From Macrostomum hystrix (Eukaryota > Platyhelminthes > Macrostomidae), in the NCBI GenBank assembly GCA_950097015.1, contig CATNEN010000007.1, positions 434,001 to 498,000 of the forward strand: DNA of 64,000 nucleotides, in the 5' to 3' direction. Within the stretch, counting starts at the first letter, position 1; every line of letters begins with the position of its first letter. Made by a program: the position numbers and the translations under genes. The notes beneath the pieces are model-generated. The model saw only the letters and a list, made by a program, of their open reading frames with translations. It was not told the DNA's origin and did no database searches. Positions 23,854-36,639 of this stretch are shown piece after piece.

Positions 23854-25047
23854 ATGAATCTACTCAGACGCCGATGGAGTAGACTCGCCCACAAGCTAAC
23901 TGGCACTCGCGCTTTTGCAGTCCTGGTGCTTGCGTGTCTCATAATTGTATTTCTGCTGGCTGTCAGTCAGCGAAGTCCGTCTGCCAGCATCGGCGATTTA
24001 AAACTCAGCCTTGGAAGCGAAAATGCAAACAAAAAGGATGTTGCTGCGCTGGATGCGATGCGGAGTCCACCACCAGCTCCGCCGATCACTCCATCATCAA
24101 CGTCAAAATCCGAGAGCAATCTATCAATACCAAGAAAAATCCATCACTACTTTGGCGACGCTGTATCGATACCAATGATACTTGCCCAAGCCGTCAACAG
24201 CTGGGCTAACAATCACAAGCACTACAATGCGTACTTCTGGGATTCGCGCTTTCTCGAGGCTCGACTATTGCCTTCATTGGCGCTGTACCGTGAGAACAGC
24301 CGCTGCTACAACGCTGAGCGGCCCATTGTAGCCAGGCTTTTGCTGCTGCTCAGCCAGGGCGGAGTGCTTGCTGATCCAGACCTCATGTCGTTGCGCAGTG
24401 GCCTTGATAACTTTTTGGACGGATCAACCTGCGTGCTGTCCCAGGAGCCGTCAGAGGTGGCTGTTTTGATGCACGGACTGGAGAATCAACCACTGCCGAG
24501 CCTTCGGTTTGCTGCCTGTAGGCCGGATCATCCGTTTATGCGCCTGCTGCTGAAGAACTTTTGTCGAAGAGTTCTGAAGCGTCTCGGAGGCAGTGGCGAG
24601 GCAGCAAGTCAGCGAATAACTTCATCAGAATTCGCATCGGCTTTCGAAGATGCCGTAGAGGCCTACGATGATTCCTGCACAGACCGACTCTGCGATCACA
24701 GGGATCGCATTGTGCTGGCTGAACCAGGCATCTTCCTACCCTTGTCACCGTCTAGAGGCAAGTACAGTCGACTAGGCGCTGCGTGCATGGACGTGGTTGC
24801 AGCGGGCGGCGGATCGCAGGCTGAAAAGCTGGCGTGCTCGCGGTTGCACAATCCCCCAGCAGACTTCGATGGCCGCCTGACCGCGGCTTCCCTAGCGAAG
24901 CCGATGATGCTGACGGACGAGGAGGAGATAGGGCCGCGTGTTCGGCTGCACCGCATCGGACCGAATGTCGGGCGAGCTGCGATCGCCAACTGGCTTTTGA
25001 CTAATGAGAATGCTGCCGCCGTAGCCACCAAGTCTAGTCTATCGTAG
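23854..25047 (+). CDS. Type II membrane glycosyltransferase with DxD motif
   Basis: Intronless ORF of 397 aa. A short basic cytoplasmic tail (MNLLRRRWSRLAHKL) is followed by one hydrophobic anchor at residues 20-37 and a Pro/Ser-rich stem to about 90: the layout of a Golgi-resident enzyme. The lumenal part begins IPRKIHHYFGD, and HKHYNAYFWD follows at 121. The segment LSQGGVLADPDLMSLRSGLD (from 166) carries DPD at 174-176 in the place of the metal- and sugar-nucleotide-binding DxD of the Gly_transf_sug (GT32-like) group, whose usual form is GG.YaD.D. LRFAACRPDHPFM matches the later part of that fold. The donor sugar cannot be read from sequence. TTTTATAAAAG at 23816 is a TATA candidate with a very short leader. 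The fold call is by motif and moderately sure. Confidence 0.75.
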   Translation: MNLLRRRWSRLAHKLTGTRAFAVLVLACLIIVFLLAVSQRSPSASIGDLKLSLGSENANKKDVAALDAMRSPPPAPPITPSSTSKSESNLSIPRKIHHYFGDAVSIPMILAQAVNSWANNHKHYNAYFWDSRFLEARLLPSLALYRENSRCYNAERPIVARLLLLLSQGGVLADPDLMSLRSGLDNFLDGSTCVLSQEPSEVAVLMHGLENQPLPSLRFAACRPDHPFMRLLLKNFCRRVLKRLGGSGEAASQRITSSEFASAFEDAVEAYDDSCTDRLCDHRDRIVLAEPGIFLPLSPSRGKYSRLGAACMDVVAAGGGSQAEKLACSRLHNPPADFDGRLTAASLAKPMMLTDEEEIGPRVRLHRIGPNVGRAAIANWLLTNENAAAVATKSSLS

Positions 25048-28000
25048 CGTTTATTCCTCTTGATTGTAAACAGTTTAGCTCACTTTTATTTCTTACTCGC
25101 TGTAGTAGGTCAATATTTTCCTCATTTTTCTCTTTTTTATGCTGCCGTATGACAAGCTGGTTGTATAAATTAATCTCGGCTTCGCTTTCTCTCTACTGGG
25201 TTCCGCTTCAGAACTCTCCAACAGAAGATGCGGAGCTTGCTTGGAGCCTCAGCTTTTCGAGCTTTTTTACTCACCACATTGGCAACCACTGAGCCTCTTA
25301 CGGTGTAACCATTTAACACCCCTGCGTTAATCAAAGTATAACAAACAGAAATGCGCGCAATTAGTTCAGTGTGAAATAGTGACTCGTTTTCACGGTTACG
25401 TCTGCTTTTAACTGTTTTTATAACATATCGTAAACTAAAAATGGATAGAGGCGAAGCAGCTGAGATACATATGGCACGAACGAGGACAAGATAATTTCTA
25501 GTCCTCTTGAACCCTAACATCTGCAGTATGATGGAAGCGTTCGAGCGGAAGGGGTGTACGACGAATTCCAGCAGTATTAGGCAGTTGATCTCTCGAGCCA
25601 ATTTCGCATGACCCATCTATCCAGTGGAGGTTTTGAAGTCAAGACGTTGCAACTAGGTCCGCGTGGTGGGGACAGGTGCACTCAAACTGTCTTTCCCCTT
25701 CACCGTATTGAGGGGACGCTTTAGTCCTCGAACGATCTCCTTATAAAATCTTTCTCCGTACGTATCCCAATTGAGCACTAATGTCTCCACTTTTTTATAT
25801 ATTCGCGTACGCCGATTTAATGCATTAGCACTCCTAAGACATCTCGAAGGCTTCAGGGCTTCAATTGGGGATTGTGGGAAAAAGAACACTTGCATCCGAT
25901 TATACAAGCCTAACTTAAGATGTCATTGATTTGTTCTACGCTTAGGGAAGATTAGATTTGAGTTAGATTTGAAGGGCTTTTTACCAAGTTCGACGTCGTC
26001 AAACGAATGTTCCATCCCAGAATTCGTTTAAGAACTTTTCGAACATATTCGTTTTTGCTGGCGCCATCAATTTTCTGCTTCGACAAAGAGGTGCTCTGCA
26101 CACTGACATTCTCGTCAAAGAAGATTCCGCAGCTGCTGCAGTGATATGTATATACTCGGTGGAAAATCCCCCTGAGGCGCAGATTTCTTTCAAACGGAGC
26201 AAATTAACTAATCTAAAGTAAAAATACTTTTGTACTTTGCTTAGGAAATCAAAGGGTAATTAATAAAACTCCCCTGTATTTCTTGCACCCGTTGTTTTCC
26301 TAATTTATATGCTTGAGAAAATCAGATTGTCAGCACGGCGTTCAGCGAAAAGCCGCAGCTGCTGTTCCCATGGGTGACCATCTGCCCGACTCACTCTAGC
26401 AAAAGTGCTAGACTAAATACCTTTATTGATGCAACAGTGAACGGAAAGAGTAAGTCCGGCTTCGTTTAGCCGTGGAAATGGGTTTAATGCGCAGTGCAAG
26501 CCTCCAATGCCTATATATGGTATCTGTGAAGTGGAACATTGCTTTACGATGCGAAAGTCAGGCCGACTCTACGCTTTTGCATGAAGCTCAATTATAAACA
26601 TTTTGCAGAGGTCAGTGTGCCACCGGAGAATATTTTTGTGTTTTAACTCGCGACAATGCAGCTTTCTCAACTTTTCCACCTAAAAAGAAGAAAATTGGTT
26701 AGTTCAAGCTGCTATCTCACACTGTGCTTCCCAGACTAGCTAGCAAAAAATCCTGTGACAATACTAGTTCACGCCTGAACCAAATTTCCTGTTCCGGTTG
26801 ACAGTTTTGCTTGCAAAACATTTCAACCGGTCATGAGCACAGCTACTCCACAGGAGGGCGGCGATGCCGGTCTGTTTTTGCTGCTCTATCACAAGGGCAC
26901 GTGTAATATTTTACGATATCCGCGAGCAAATCGTGAGTCCTTCAGCATCCAAAGTGGCACTCCATGAACCTGGCAAGAATATAAAACAAGAATAGCCTGA
27001 ATAGTTGCTGCGTTTGCACTGCTACGATACACCAAATGACAATAGTTCTTTTGAAATGGATGAAGTAACTTAAATAATTTGTTTTAAGAGTGCTTCTCGA
27101 TCGGTTATAGCGTTGCATGCGCATTTATCTATACTGCAAACGTCACATTTAAACAGGTTTTAAGCCGGACATGAGAACAGCTCTGACCGCTCCATTAGCC
27201 TACAAAACTCAAATTGCAGAGTTCAGCTTTTCCATTTAGAAAACGATTGACCAATTGTAACCCTGCATGGGTGCCATCAGAAGCGTCCTTAGAGGGCACC
27301 ATTCATCACAGGCCAAGAAACAGAATGATAAGGCACAGCAGAGCAACAGATCGAAAATGAAGACGAAAAAACTTTAGAAATAGGGATTAGAATACATGCA
27401 GCTCCTCAATCTGGAATTAAAATTACTTTGATTTGCTGAATAGGCATGAGTTACTCGGCAGGAGCGCGGGGGTTTAAAACGAGCCGGGCAGCCAGCCACC
27501 CTACGCCCCCCGCCTCTCCAGAGTACACGCACGCACGCACAAAGCGCCACCCCCCGGTGTGTCTAACACACCTTACTCAGAGAGTAACGAACGCATTATT
27601 ATATACCAACTGTAATATCTTGATTGATTGAAGCAATAATAATATAGTTTGCACAAAAGAAAAAATTGTGACTACTTCAACTTAAGGAAGACCAGAAAGC
27701 TACAAAACAGAGCTAGCCATGTAGATTCTCTCTTTTTGAACTTCAATCCACACGCGGGGGTTTTCAAAGGAATCGGGATCGCTACGAATGGACAAAAGCA
27801 CAAATGAACAATAAAAGAGGGGCCCTACCACTGAATCTCAATGATACATAAAAAAGCCTGAAAATATTGAATCAGATATATTGGATTGTCATCTCAAAAG
27901 CTTCTCAGCGACAGCTTGATGTTGTGAATGTTGCATCTATAAAATATAAAGGATTCCTATTAAATACAATTAAATTTCTAGGCACTATTGCTAAGCAATA

Positions 28001-29157
28001 TATATTTAATCGAGTTCTTAGAAGTTCCGTTAAAAACCTTTTACCGATGTGGTTTTCGTAAAATATTTCAAACGTGAAAATTCCACGAAACTGATTCAAC
28101 GAATTACGAATCACTTGCAAAAACGTTTCACGTGCATCTTTCTGAACGGCATCGGCATGTAGTGCAACATGTAGCATTTAGCGTCCAGGCTTTTTCCGAT
28201 TGGGTGACGGGCACAGCATTTTCTACGTAATTTTTCAATGCTTTCAATGTTAAAAATGATAATGAAGCAGAGGTATATCAACACAGGTTTATCAACACAA
28301 ATTATAAATATACTTTTTATATTTTATATTGTATTATATTGTATAAAATGACATCTTCTACTTTAGTGCTGAGTAGTGCTGAGGGACTTAAAAAATTAAT
28401 TTTGCTATTTTGCTAATACTAAGTAAATTGGCGATGCAGTAAAAATTACTAAAAATATCATTTTGGATAATGTTGTATAACTTTTACAATCATATCCTGT
28501 CAATATCAACAATATCAATCATATACCAGGCCTATTTTTCAGAATAAGCAGTACAATGGCTAGCTTGTCTAAATTCATTGTAAGTTTTTGGCCCCCAAGC
28601 CTAAATATGAAATGCTTTGCTAACATATTTTGGGCCTTTAGCATTGGTTAATGTTGGTAACTATATTTAGAAAGGTAGCTAGCTTATAGTTTTAAATCTA
28701 GCTGTTTAGCACAGTCAAATCCTATACTATATATGTCACAGTCAGTGTTTTATAACTAATATGAGAGAGGTGAACTATATTGGCTTGATTGCTAACTTTT
28801 TGAAAAAAATTTATGACCTTAACATAAAACAGGTCTAATTTATAGCTTTTATGGTTTCTTTCCCAGACACATTTCGACATTTGCACTTAAGCATTTATAC
28901 AAGTATTAAGTAAGAAAACCCTAATTTGAAATTGAAAAAAACACATGTAATTGAAAATAGTTTTTTATGACATAAATTTCTAGGTTTTAGGCAACAACTC
29001 ATGTGGGCTTTTGGGATATGTAAATCTTATAGTATTAGTCTCATAGTGACTATAATGCTATATACCTAAAGTGTGTATGCTGTATTGATAAAACAAAAAA
29101 ACTTTGGCTAAACAAAAATCATGAATGCATTCTGTTCACTATTGCAGCAGGCAAGCA
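25048..29157. other. Intergenic spacer, no gene recognised
   Basis: Only short ORFs of random character, AT-rich from 27900 to 29100. No tandem array or recognisable transposon was found. Confidence 0.5.
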
Positions 29158-32100
29158 ATGCCATTGTTGTTGATTAATCGGCTGCTATCACAGCCCACAT
29201 CAAAGCAGTGCCATTTGCAACACTACTATTACATGTTCAATAGCTGCATTGCCAGAGCCAGATATAGTACTAATAGTAGCAATGACAGCAACTTCCTGGC
29301 AACATCCATGCGCAGCCACGCATGTGGTCAGCTGCACTCTGGCCTGGTTGGTCAGCCTGCAACTCTTTGTGGCTGGCTGGCAAAACTTCGCAATCGGGGC
29401 CAGTTTGCACTGCTCAGAGATCGCTATGGTGCTGCTCAGGTGGGATCTGTGGGCTGACTAATTGGGTCTGCGACATCCCTGCTTATTCCATGAGCCCCAA
29501 AAAATTCCATTGTTTCAAAAGTCCCATGAAATACCCATTGTTCCTACAGTCCTGTAACGATTTCTTATGCAACAAATTGAGTCCTCGCAGTAAGAGCCTG
29601 TCCATACGGCCGTGAGCCAATTCAGGCCGAGAGTCAAAATATATTTAAGTTTAACAGAGCGATAAGGAAGGGGGGTTAGTTAGAAGGGTAACATGTGCGC
29701 GGACTGGCCAGAGGCAAGAGATGGAACGCAGGGGAAGGAAAGAGAGACGAGGTGAGAGCCAATCAGAGCCGAGAGAGAAAAAAGGCTAATAAATAAAAAA
29801 AGGCTAATAAATAAATTGAACAGGCAGGGGGAGAGAGGAGTGAGTATATTAAGAGGGCGCGCGAAATGACAAACCAGGGAGAAGTTAATACAAGTCCCAT
29901 GAAATCCCATTGTTCCATGAATCCGAATAAATGCCATTGTTCCAAGAGTCCCGTAGAAATAAGGTCTCATTGTCCAAGAGTTGATGAAATCCTATTGTCC
30001 AAGAGTCCCATGAAATCCCATTGTTTAACAGTCCCATGAAATCCCACTGATTTCCTATCCGCAGATTGTACCTGCGAACTCCGCAGCCCGAGCTGCTCTC
30101 CGATCGGCTCCGTTGGAGTCCACGCTGCGCGTCGCTGGCCAAGTCCAGCTGCGTCCCGAGCGGGACAGAAATCCCCAGATGCCCACTGGTCAGGTGGAGC
30201 TGCTGGCTGACTCGGTGACGGTCCTGGGTTCGGTGGTCGGCGAGAGTGTACCATTGTCACCGTTCGAGGCTGATAGTGGCCAGGCGGACACTCGGATTCG
30301 GTACCGGTGGGTTTCATCAGAGACCTGCCGTGGCTGCACTGAATGCAGTTCGAAAAAGCGTATTCGGGTTAACACCTGCACTTTATAATGCCTTCCTTTC
30401 TCAGACATTGCTGGGTCATAGTTCATTATGAGGGTCATAGGGTGAGTGATTCAGCAGCCACCTCGCCCCCGCAGACACCTCGCCCTGCGCTCGGATAGCA
30501 TGCAGCGCCGGCTGCAGCTTCGCTCGGATGTGCTGCACAGCCTGCGCCGCTTCCTAGTTGAGCGGCAGCAGTTTGTGGAGCTGGAGACCCCGACTCTGTT
30601 CCGGGCTACCCCGGGCGGGGCCAGAGAGTTTGTGGTGCCGGCCAGGCTGCACCGAGGTCGGGCCAGCCGGTGCCAGGGCTACTCTCTGGTGCAGAGCCCG
30701 CAGCAGCTCAAACAGCTACTCATGATAGCCGGCTTTGATCGATACTTTCAGCTGGCCAGGTGCTACAGGGATGAGACTGGCCGGCCAGACAGGTGATTCT
30801 TTATCAGTCTCATCATTCATATTTTACTCGCAGGCTGAGGCAGTGTTACTGTAAAATGTATTGTCACGACATCATTACGTGCAGTTTGTGTCGGCTTGTC
30901 AGACAGAGACGAGACAAGAGAGAGATGTGACACAGGAGAGACGAGACAAGGGAGAGATGTGACACTGGAGAGACGAGACAAGGGAGAGATGTGACACTGG
31001 AGAGACGAGACAAGGGAGAGATGTGACACAGGAGAGATGTGATACGGGAGATACGAGACAAGGGAGAGATGTGACACTGGAGAGAAGAGACAAGGGAGAG
31101 ATGGGACACTGGAGAGAAGAGACAAGGGAGAGATGTGACACTGGAGAGAAGAGACAAGGGAGAGATGTGACACAGGAAAGAAGAGACAAGGGAGAGATGT
31201 GACACTGGAGAGACGAGACAAGGGAGAGATGTGACGCTGGAGAGATGACAGGAGAATATGTTGAAAGTGGCCAGTGCGTGGATTCAGTAGCTCAGCGGGC
31301 CGTATCTGACCCCGGATCTACAATCAGGATTTTTCCGTCGCTGACTTCAGACAGCCGGAATTCACCCAGCTCGACATTGAGATGTCATTTGCCGACGACT
31401 CCGACATTCAAGCCCTGATCGAAGCGGCCCTGCTCCACGCCTGGCCGGCCAACAACCTGCCGTCGCTTGCGCTGCCATTTCCTAGAATGAGCTTCTCCGA
31501 GGCCATGCTGAGATACGGCACCGACAAGCCGGATACGAGATTCGGTCTGACGGCCGAGCGTTGGACCAGGCCTGGCGACCATCGCGAGTCGATCATCGGC
31601 TTTCGCGTGAGCCCGTCCATGTCCGATACTGTCACGGCGGACAATTTGAAGGCGGCTTTGGGAGATTCGGCACTTCAGGTCAGCTCTGAGGGCTGGACAG
31701 TCGACCAAGGCGGCGCATTTCGACGCCTGCTGGACGGCTTCGAAGGCGGCTGTGGCGATGTTAGCGACAGTGAGATTGTGAGTTGCCGGCTGATGATGAA
31801 ATTTTATTTCTAAGCTACTGAGCTACTAAGGTTAATAATTATATTTTTTTCAGAATCAAATTTAAACAATCCATATCCCAGGTATACGATACTCAGACAG
31901 TGTTCCCCAGAGTTCGATTCCCTGATTCTCAGAGTGTGATTGGTTCGATTCAAATATTCGAGTTCAAATTCATTCATATTCCTTGCTTGTGGATTGAGTT
32001 TGCTTGATAATCTGATTGGATTCCCACTTCCCAGATCCTCATGTTTTAAAACTCCCAGATCCTCATGTTTTAAAACTCCCAGATCCTCATGTTTCAAGAC

Positions 32101-33211
32101 TCCCAGATCCGCACCTTGCCAGCCTGCCTCACCTGTCAGGTCCTGCACGGCCTTCAATCAAAAGTCGGCTCCCAGGTGGCGGTCGCTCGCTCGGCTCTCC
32201 ACTCGGCCCTAGTCGCCATCGGGGCGCTGCAGCCATTGGACTGGCGACAGCTGCACCTGCTCTGGGTGGACAGGTTTCCTCTGTTCGAATCTGATGGGCA
32301 GCCAGGCGGTCGCTTATCCAGCTGTCATCATCCGTTCACCGCGCCTGTGCCTGAGCACCTGGACGGCCTCATTAGCGGCAAGCTGGCCCCGACTGAAGTG
32401 ACTGGGCGGCACTTTGATCTGGTGTGCAACGGCTGCGAACTGGGAGGCGGCTCCGTGCGAATTTATGATCCCCACTTGCAGCTCATGGTGTTGGAAAAGG
32501 TTGGCGAAATCTGCATGCTGCAACTTTATTTTATTGAGTGAAGAGTCTTGCTTATCATCCCCTCAGTTTGCAAATCATCGGGGGTCAATGCCTGAACGTT
32601 CTATGGCGTTTGCCTCTCGCACCAAGGTCCCTGAGCTCGATTCCAAGAGAGCAGGTGTTGGATGCTTGTCGTGCAATTTAGGTCCTTAAGGGCCAACATC
32701 CGAGGCACAGTGATAGTGTACACTGCCTGACGATGAGAAAGTCAAGGCAGATGTACACAGCTGTGTGAGCGTGTGCCTGCGTACGGTATCCGTGTGCGTG
32801 TGCTCAGGAGTCAGCGGAATGGGCAGAATTGCCTCCTCTAGTGTGACCGAATGATGTGCCATTGCCGCAGCCTGCAATTATTATTATTATTAATATTGAT
32901 ATTGCAATTCAACAATGTTCAACTGTACACTAAGCAAGTAAAATTTGCGCCGATTCACCTGGCCACAGTTGCTAGGCCTGGACCCTGATCCCATGCGGCA
33001 CCTGATCGAAGCGCTGGGCCACGGAGCCCCGCCACACGCTGGTATCGCATTGGGCGTTGACCGCCTGGTGGCCCTGCTGACCGGTGCGACAAGCATCGCC
33101 GACTGCATGACCTTCCCCAAGACTCAGGAGGGCCGCTGCCTGCTCAGCGGCGCGCCTGCCGTCATTGACGCCGACACCCTGGCCTACTATCGACTGCGAC
33201 CGGCTGGTTAA
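29158..33211 (+). CDS. DARS2: Aspartyl-tRNA synthetase, mitochondrial (bacterial type)
   Basis: Six exons: 29158-29439, 30065-30306, 30475-30792, 31351-31777, 32107-32499, 32969-33211, all phases consistent; 634 aa, close to animal DARS2. The N-terminal ~55 residues are basic and Ser/Asn-rich with few acids, fitting a mitochondrial targeting peptide. An OB-fold anticodon domain follows ([22 protein letters not shown]). Class II signatures are motif 2 ([14 protein letters not shown], about 262-275), [14 protein letters not shown], the HHPFTAP element (497-503), [11 protein letters not shown], and motif 3 GIALGVDRL (579-587). Reaction: Asp + ATP + tRNA-Asp in the organelle. I prefer the ATG at 29158, just after an acceptor-like attgcagcag, to the in-frame ATG at 29125; a spliced leader is possible. 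The last exon starts after ccacag at 32968; the ORF opening further upstream is blocked by a stop. Confidence 0.95.
30905..31250. repeat. 32-bp minisatellite in AspRS intron 3
   Basis: About ten copies of a purine-rich 32-bp unit (gagacaagggagagatgtga, cactggagagac). The minus strand is open in all three frames because 32 is not divisible by three and the unit lacks stops. Confidence 0.92.
32029..32106 (+). repeat. 24-bp repeat carrying four 3' splice sites
   Basis: The unit agatcctcatgttttaaaac + tccc is repeated directly before AspRS exon 5, so cccag|atc acceptors end at 32034, 32058, 32082 and 32106, exactly 24 bases apart. The first two units contain an in-frame TAA. The third reads CAA instead and is open. 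Confidence 0.88.
32585..32892 (+). mobile_element. tRNA-derived SINE, family A copy 4
   Basis: In AspRS intron 5, sense orientation. Head remnant gtttgcctctcgcaccaagg and gagctcgattcc, the body with agggccaacatccgaggcac and gtgtgagcgtgtgcctgcgt, and an (att)n tail that ends about 75 bases before exon 6. Confidence 0.82.
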
Positions 33212-33279
33212 AGACAGCTCGCATGCGTTTGTTATAATGCTCTGCTGCTATTCTTGTTTTAAACTCGCGCATATCATAA

Positions 33280-33890
33280 TTTGGGATCACAGTCCACGGG
33301 ATTGGTTTGGGATGGGATCACAGTCCACGGGATGATTTGGGATGGAATCACAGTCCACGGGATGATTTGGGATGGGATCACAGTCCACGGGATTGGTTTG
33401 GGATGGGATCACAGTCCACGGGATTGGTTTGGGATGGGATCACAGTCCATGGATTTATATGGAATGGGATCACAGTCCACGGGATGAATTGGGATGGGAT
33501 CACAGTCCAGGGATTTGTTTGGGATGGAATCACAGTCCACGGGATGATTTGGGATGGGATCACAATCCACGGGATAAATTGGGATGGGATCACAGCCCAC
33601 GGGATTAGTTTGGGATGGGATCACAGTCCACGGGATGATTTGGGATGGGATCACAGTCCATGGATTTTTATGGAATGGGATCACAGTCCACGGGATGATT
33701 TGGGATGGAATCACAGCCCACGGGATTGGTTTGGGATGGGATCACAGTCCCACGGGATTGGTTTGGGATGGGATCACAGTCCATGGGATGATTTGGGATG
33801 GGATCACAGTTCACGGGATGATTTGGGATGGGATCACAGTCCAGGGATTGATTTTGAATGGGATCACAGTCCACTGATTGGTTTGGGTTA
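33280..33890. repeat. 30-bp minisatellite downstream of AspRS
   Basis: About 20 copies of gggatcacagtccacgggat + gatttgggat with small length variants. It starts some 70 bases after the AspRS stop codon, so it may lie in the 3' UTR. Open frames here are repeat artefacts. Confidence 0.93.
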
Positions 33891-34304
33891 TATACAAGTT
33901 ATAACTGTGGAAAGAATGAGAGAGGAATCATATACTTTTTTGCTACTGGCCTGATATTTACTACTTACAAGTATGATATTAGATGTCTCGCTAGCTAAGT
34001 TTTTGAACAGCGAAATCTCTAAAGCCTTTCTGATATGAAATCGTGTTGTGTCATTAACGTCTTGCTAGCTTGTGTCGTCAATAAAAAAATAATGAATTTT
34101 TTAGTTTACTTGTAGTTCGCTTCTTAGTAAAATGAGCCCAAAACTTATTTCATAAATATACTGAAACTTTTTACAGACTGAACAAGCTTAGGAATAGTGC
34201 TTTACACTTTATTCTGCATTTATCTATTTGCTCAAACAGAAATTCATGGCACCTCGCTTGTCTTCTTTAACATTCTCTTTATTGCCTCTTTCAGGGTGTC
34301 TCAC

Positions 34305-34530
34305 CACCTCTCTCCCTTAGTGTTTAATCCTCTCTCTCCCCTTGTGTCTCATCCCCTCCCTCACCTTGTGTCTCCTCCCCTCTCTCACCTTGTCTCATCC
34401 CCTCTCTCACCTTGTCTCATCCCCTCTCTCACCTTGTCTCATCCCCTCTCTCACCTTGTGTCTCATCCCTTCCCCTCTCGCCTTGTGTCTCATCCCATCC
34501 CCTCTCGCCTTGTCTCTTACCTCTCTCTCT
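34305..34530. repeat. Pyrimidine-rich ~20-22-bp repeat
   Basis: About ten irregular copies of cctctctcaccttgtctcat and gtgtctcat variants, all pyrimidine-rich on the plus strand. Confidence 0.85.
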
Positions 34531-35173
34531 CAACATGGGCATAATTTGTCACCTGCTTAGCCAGGTGTTAGGGCGCACTACATTCCACTTTTTGCACTTG
34601 CTAATTGCCCTAGTTCCTATTTTGAGTTTGTGCTCAAGTCACAATGAAATTTAGCTAAGAAATAGCATTTTAGTCATGCTGCATAATGACAAATGTTCGC
34701 CAACATGAGAAATCTCATTGGTTGTTATTCAAGCTGCAGTGAAGCTCTGCTTTTGTTGCTAGGCAGATTTTCCGCTGGAATAACACACTGGTTAGTTCAT
34801 CAGCTGATTGACCCAGCTAGCCTCCCGTCTTCCTAGCTCTGCCTTTCAGGATCCCAAAATTATCTCCCTCGGTCTCCGTGCGGGTCTACAATAGCACGGC
34901 CTGGGGCTAGGCTGGGTGACTAATGCCGCTAAGGCAGACAGAAATTAATGCTGGGTCAGGGCAGGTGGATCTTCATTGCACGCAAATTGGCTTGTTTGGG
35001 AAGAAAGAAGGAATATTAATGGAAGCTTTCTGGTACTGGTATGTATTTTTTTATGGAAACAGTACATTGTGTCTGCGGGACAATGGTTGTCTAGCAATCA
35101 AATGTTTTAAGCTAATGTAGTCGAGATCGATTTTCCGCTTCCAATTAAGTCTCTGTAAGAAGTTTAGTTTGTA

Positions 35174-35310
35174 GTGCGTATAGGTTGGATTTTCGTCTGA
35201 CCGACAGGTCAGGAGTTCGAATCCAACTGCAGCGCTATAGCCGCTATAGCTAGTGTAGAAATTCGGGTGCTGTGTGGCGACGTCCCAGTCCGTGGACAGA
35301 ACAGCTGTAC
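35174..35310 (+). mobile_element. SINE fragment with tRNA-like head (family B-related)
   Basis: gtcaggagttcgaatccaac is a B-box-like tRNA segment, followed within 80 bases by gacgtcccagtccgtggaca, which matches the ccagtccatggactg segment of the SINE at 16790. Middle parts are missing. Confidence 0.5.
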
Positions 35311-36469
35311 ATCTATCTATCTTCCATCAAGGCAGTTCGTCAGGTAAACCAGACGATCTTCGAAGACAAGAGCTGGAGTATGTGTACCTCAGACTTGACT
35401 GAATCAACTTTTAACTCAAAATCCTTCTAATCGCTGTTCAGATGTACAGCAGCTGGCGTGTGTTTGCTCTGTCAATATAATGCTCCCTTCAATAGCAATT
35501 TGGGAATTCATGGACATCATGCGATCGTGATGCTTTTGGTTAAATATAATTGTTAACTGGCAATTTTCCTTCTTTCATTTCGAGTCCGACGAAATTTGAA
35601 TTATCTAATGCAAATAGTGGTTCATTTTCGCATGGTTTCACGGAAAACTAAGGTTAACAGCAGCGACAAGGGGTTACGTAACTTAGGCCACTTTAGGCTT
35701 TGCTACTCGACTTGGTTGCTTTGACCATGCTAGCTAGTTAATCCCCGTTCTTCACACGATTAGTTTGTACCGATCGCCCGGCTTGTATTACTTGCAAAAA
35801 CTGCAAAAACTGCATTACTTGTTCGTTTCCGCTTCGATATCTTTCTCCCATGGCGCACGACTGCTTCGCGGATCCCTAATGCATATTTAATTGGGTGCTC
35901 TTGTCCCCATACACCAGAGGTCGGGGCTCCCGCAGCCTCGCTTTACACATTGCAGCGCCCCTGCCAGCTAGTGGGCAAAGAATTTGTGGGATATTTTTCG
36001 AGCTGAGATCTATTCGATATAAAAATTCCCGCGTGCTTGCGAGCCACCATTTGTGCTCAAGCTCTCCACAGATGCTTTCCTCTGTGGAATGCCGTTGTCA
36101 TATTTTGGAGTCTATTTTCGCGATTTAATTGCGAATTGCGCGTGGAGCAGAGGATCGGGTCATGGTTACAGCTGTGCGGGTTTTGGCCGAGCACACATTT
36201 GATTCTTCCTCTTGAGCACCAAGCTGTGACCCTGGCCGACCTCTTCTTGCTTGGGGAGAAGCTTTTGTATATATTTTTGCTATCATCTCGGTGACCTAAA
36301 GCCTTTTTGCAGGGAGTTATTTTGGAGGAGAAAGTACATTATGCGTCAAGATTGTCGTTAAAAGTCTTTGGAAGCCTCCGACGTCATCAGCCGCAGCATG
36401 TCCAAGAGCGGGGAAAGGAGCGGCAGACTCCGTGCATCAGCTTCATCGCCGAGCTCACGGCCATCCGGG

Positions 36470-36632
36470 GAGGCTGTGGCAGAACGGTTAACAACACGTT
36501 TGCCTCTCGCACCAAGGTCCCTGAGCTCGATTCCTCGGCGAGGCCACATTAAATTGGGGCGCAGCCGCGGAGAGAAGGCTTGGGGGCTTGTCTTGCAATT
36601 TACGCCCTTGAGGGCCAGACGGTTCCTCAGTG
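36470..36632 (+). mobile_element. tRNA-derived SINE, family A copy 5 (3' truncated)
   Basis: Well-kept head (ggctgtggcagaacggttaa, gtccctgagctcgattcctc) and body to cgcccttgagggcca. The rest is absent. Confidence 0.82.
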
Positions 36633-36639
36633 CGGTCTA

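Noticed and set aside
26340-26400. 5S rRNA fragment (atgggtgacc)
   Set aside because: Only a ten-base match; the flanks do not follow the 5S sequence or fold.
30817-31221. Ser/Leu/Cys/His repeat ORFs resembling Cys-His motifs
   Set aside because: All three minus frames of the 32-bp array are open; it lies in an AspRS intron.
32945-32968. Upstream extension of the last AspRS exon
   Set aside because: The frame has a TAA before it and no AG acceptor after that stop; the ccacag acceptor at 32966-32968 fits phase and homology.
33281-33954. Trp/His/Asp-rich repeat ORF of 215 aa
   Set aside because: Artefact of the 30-bp array downstream of AspRS; several frames and both strands are open.
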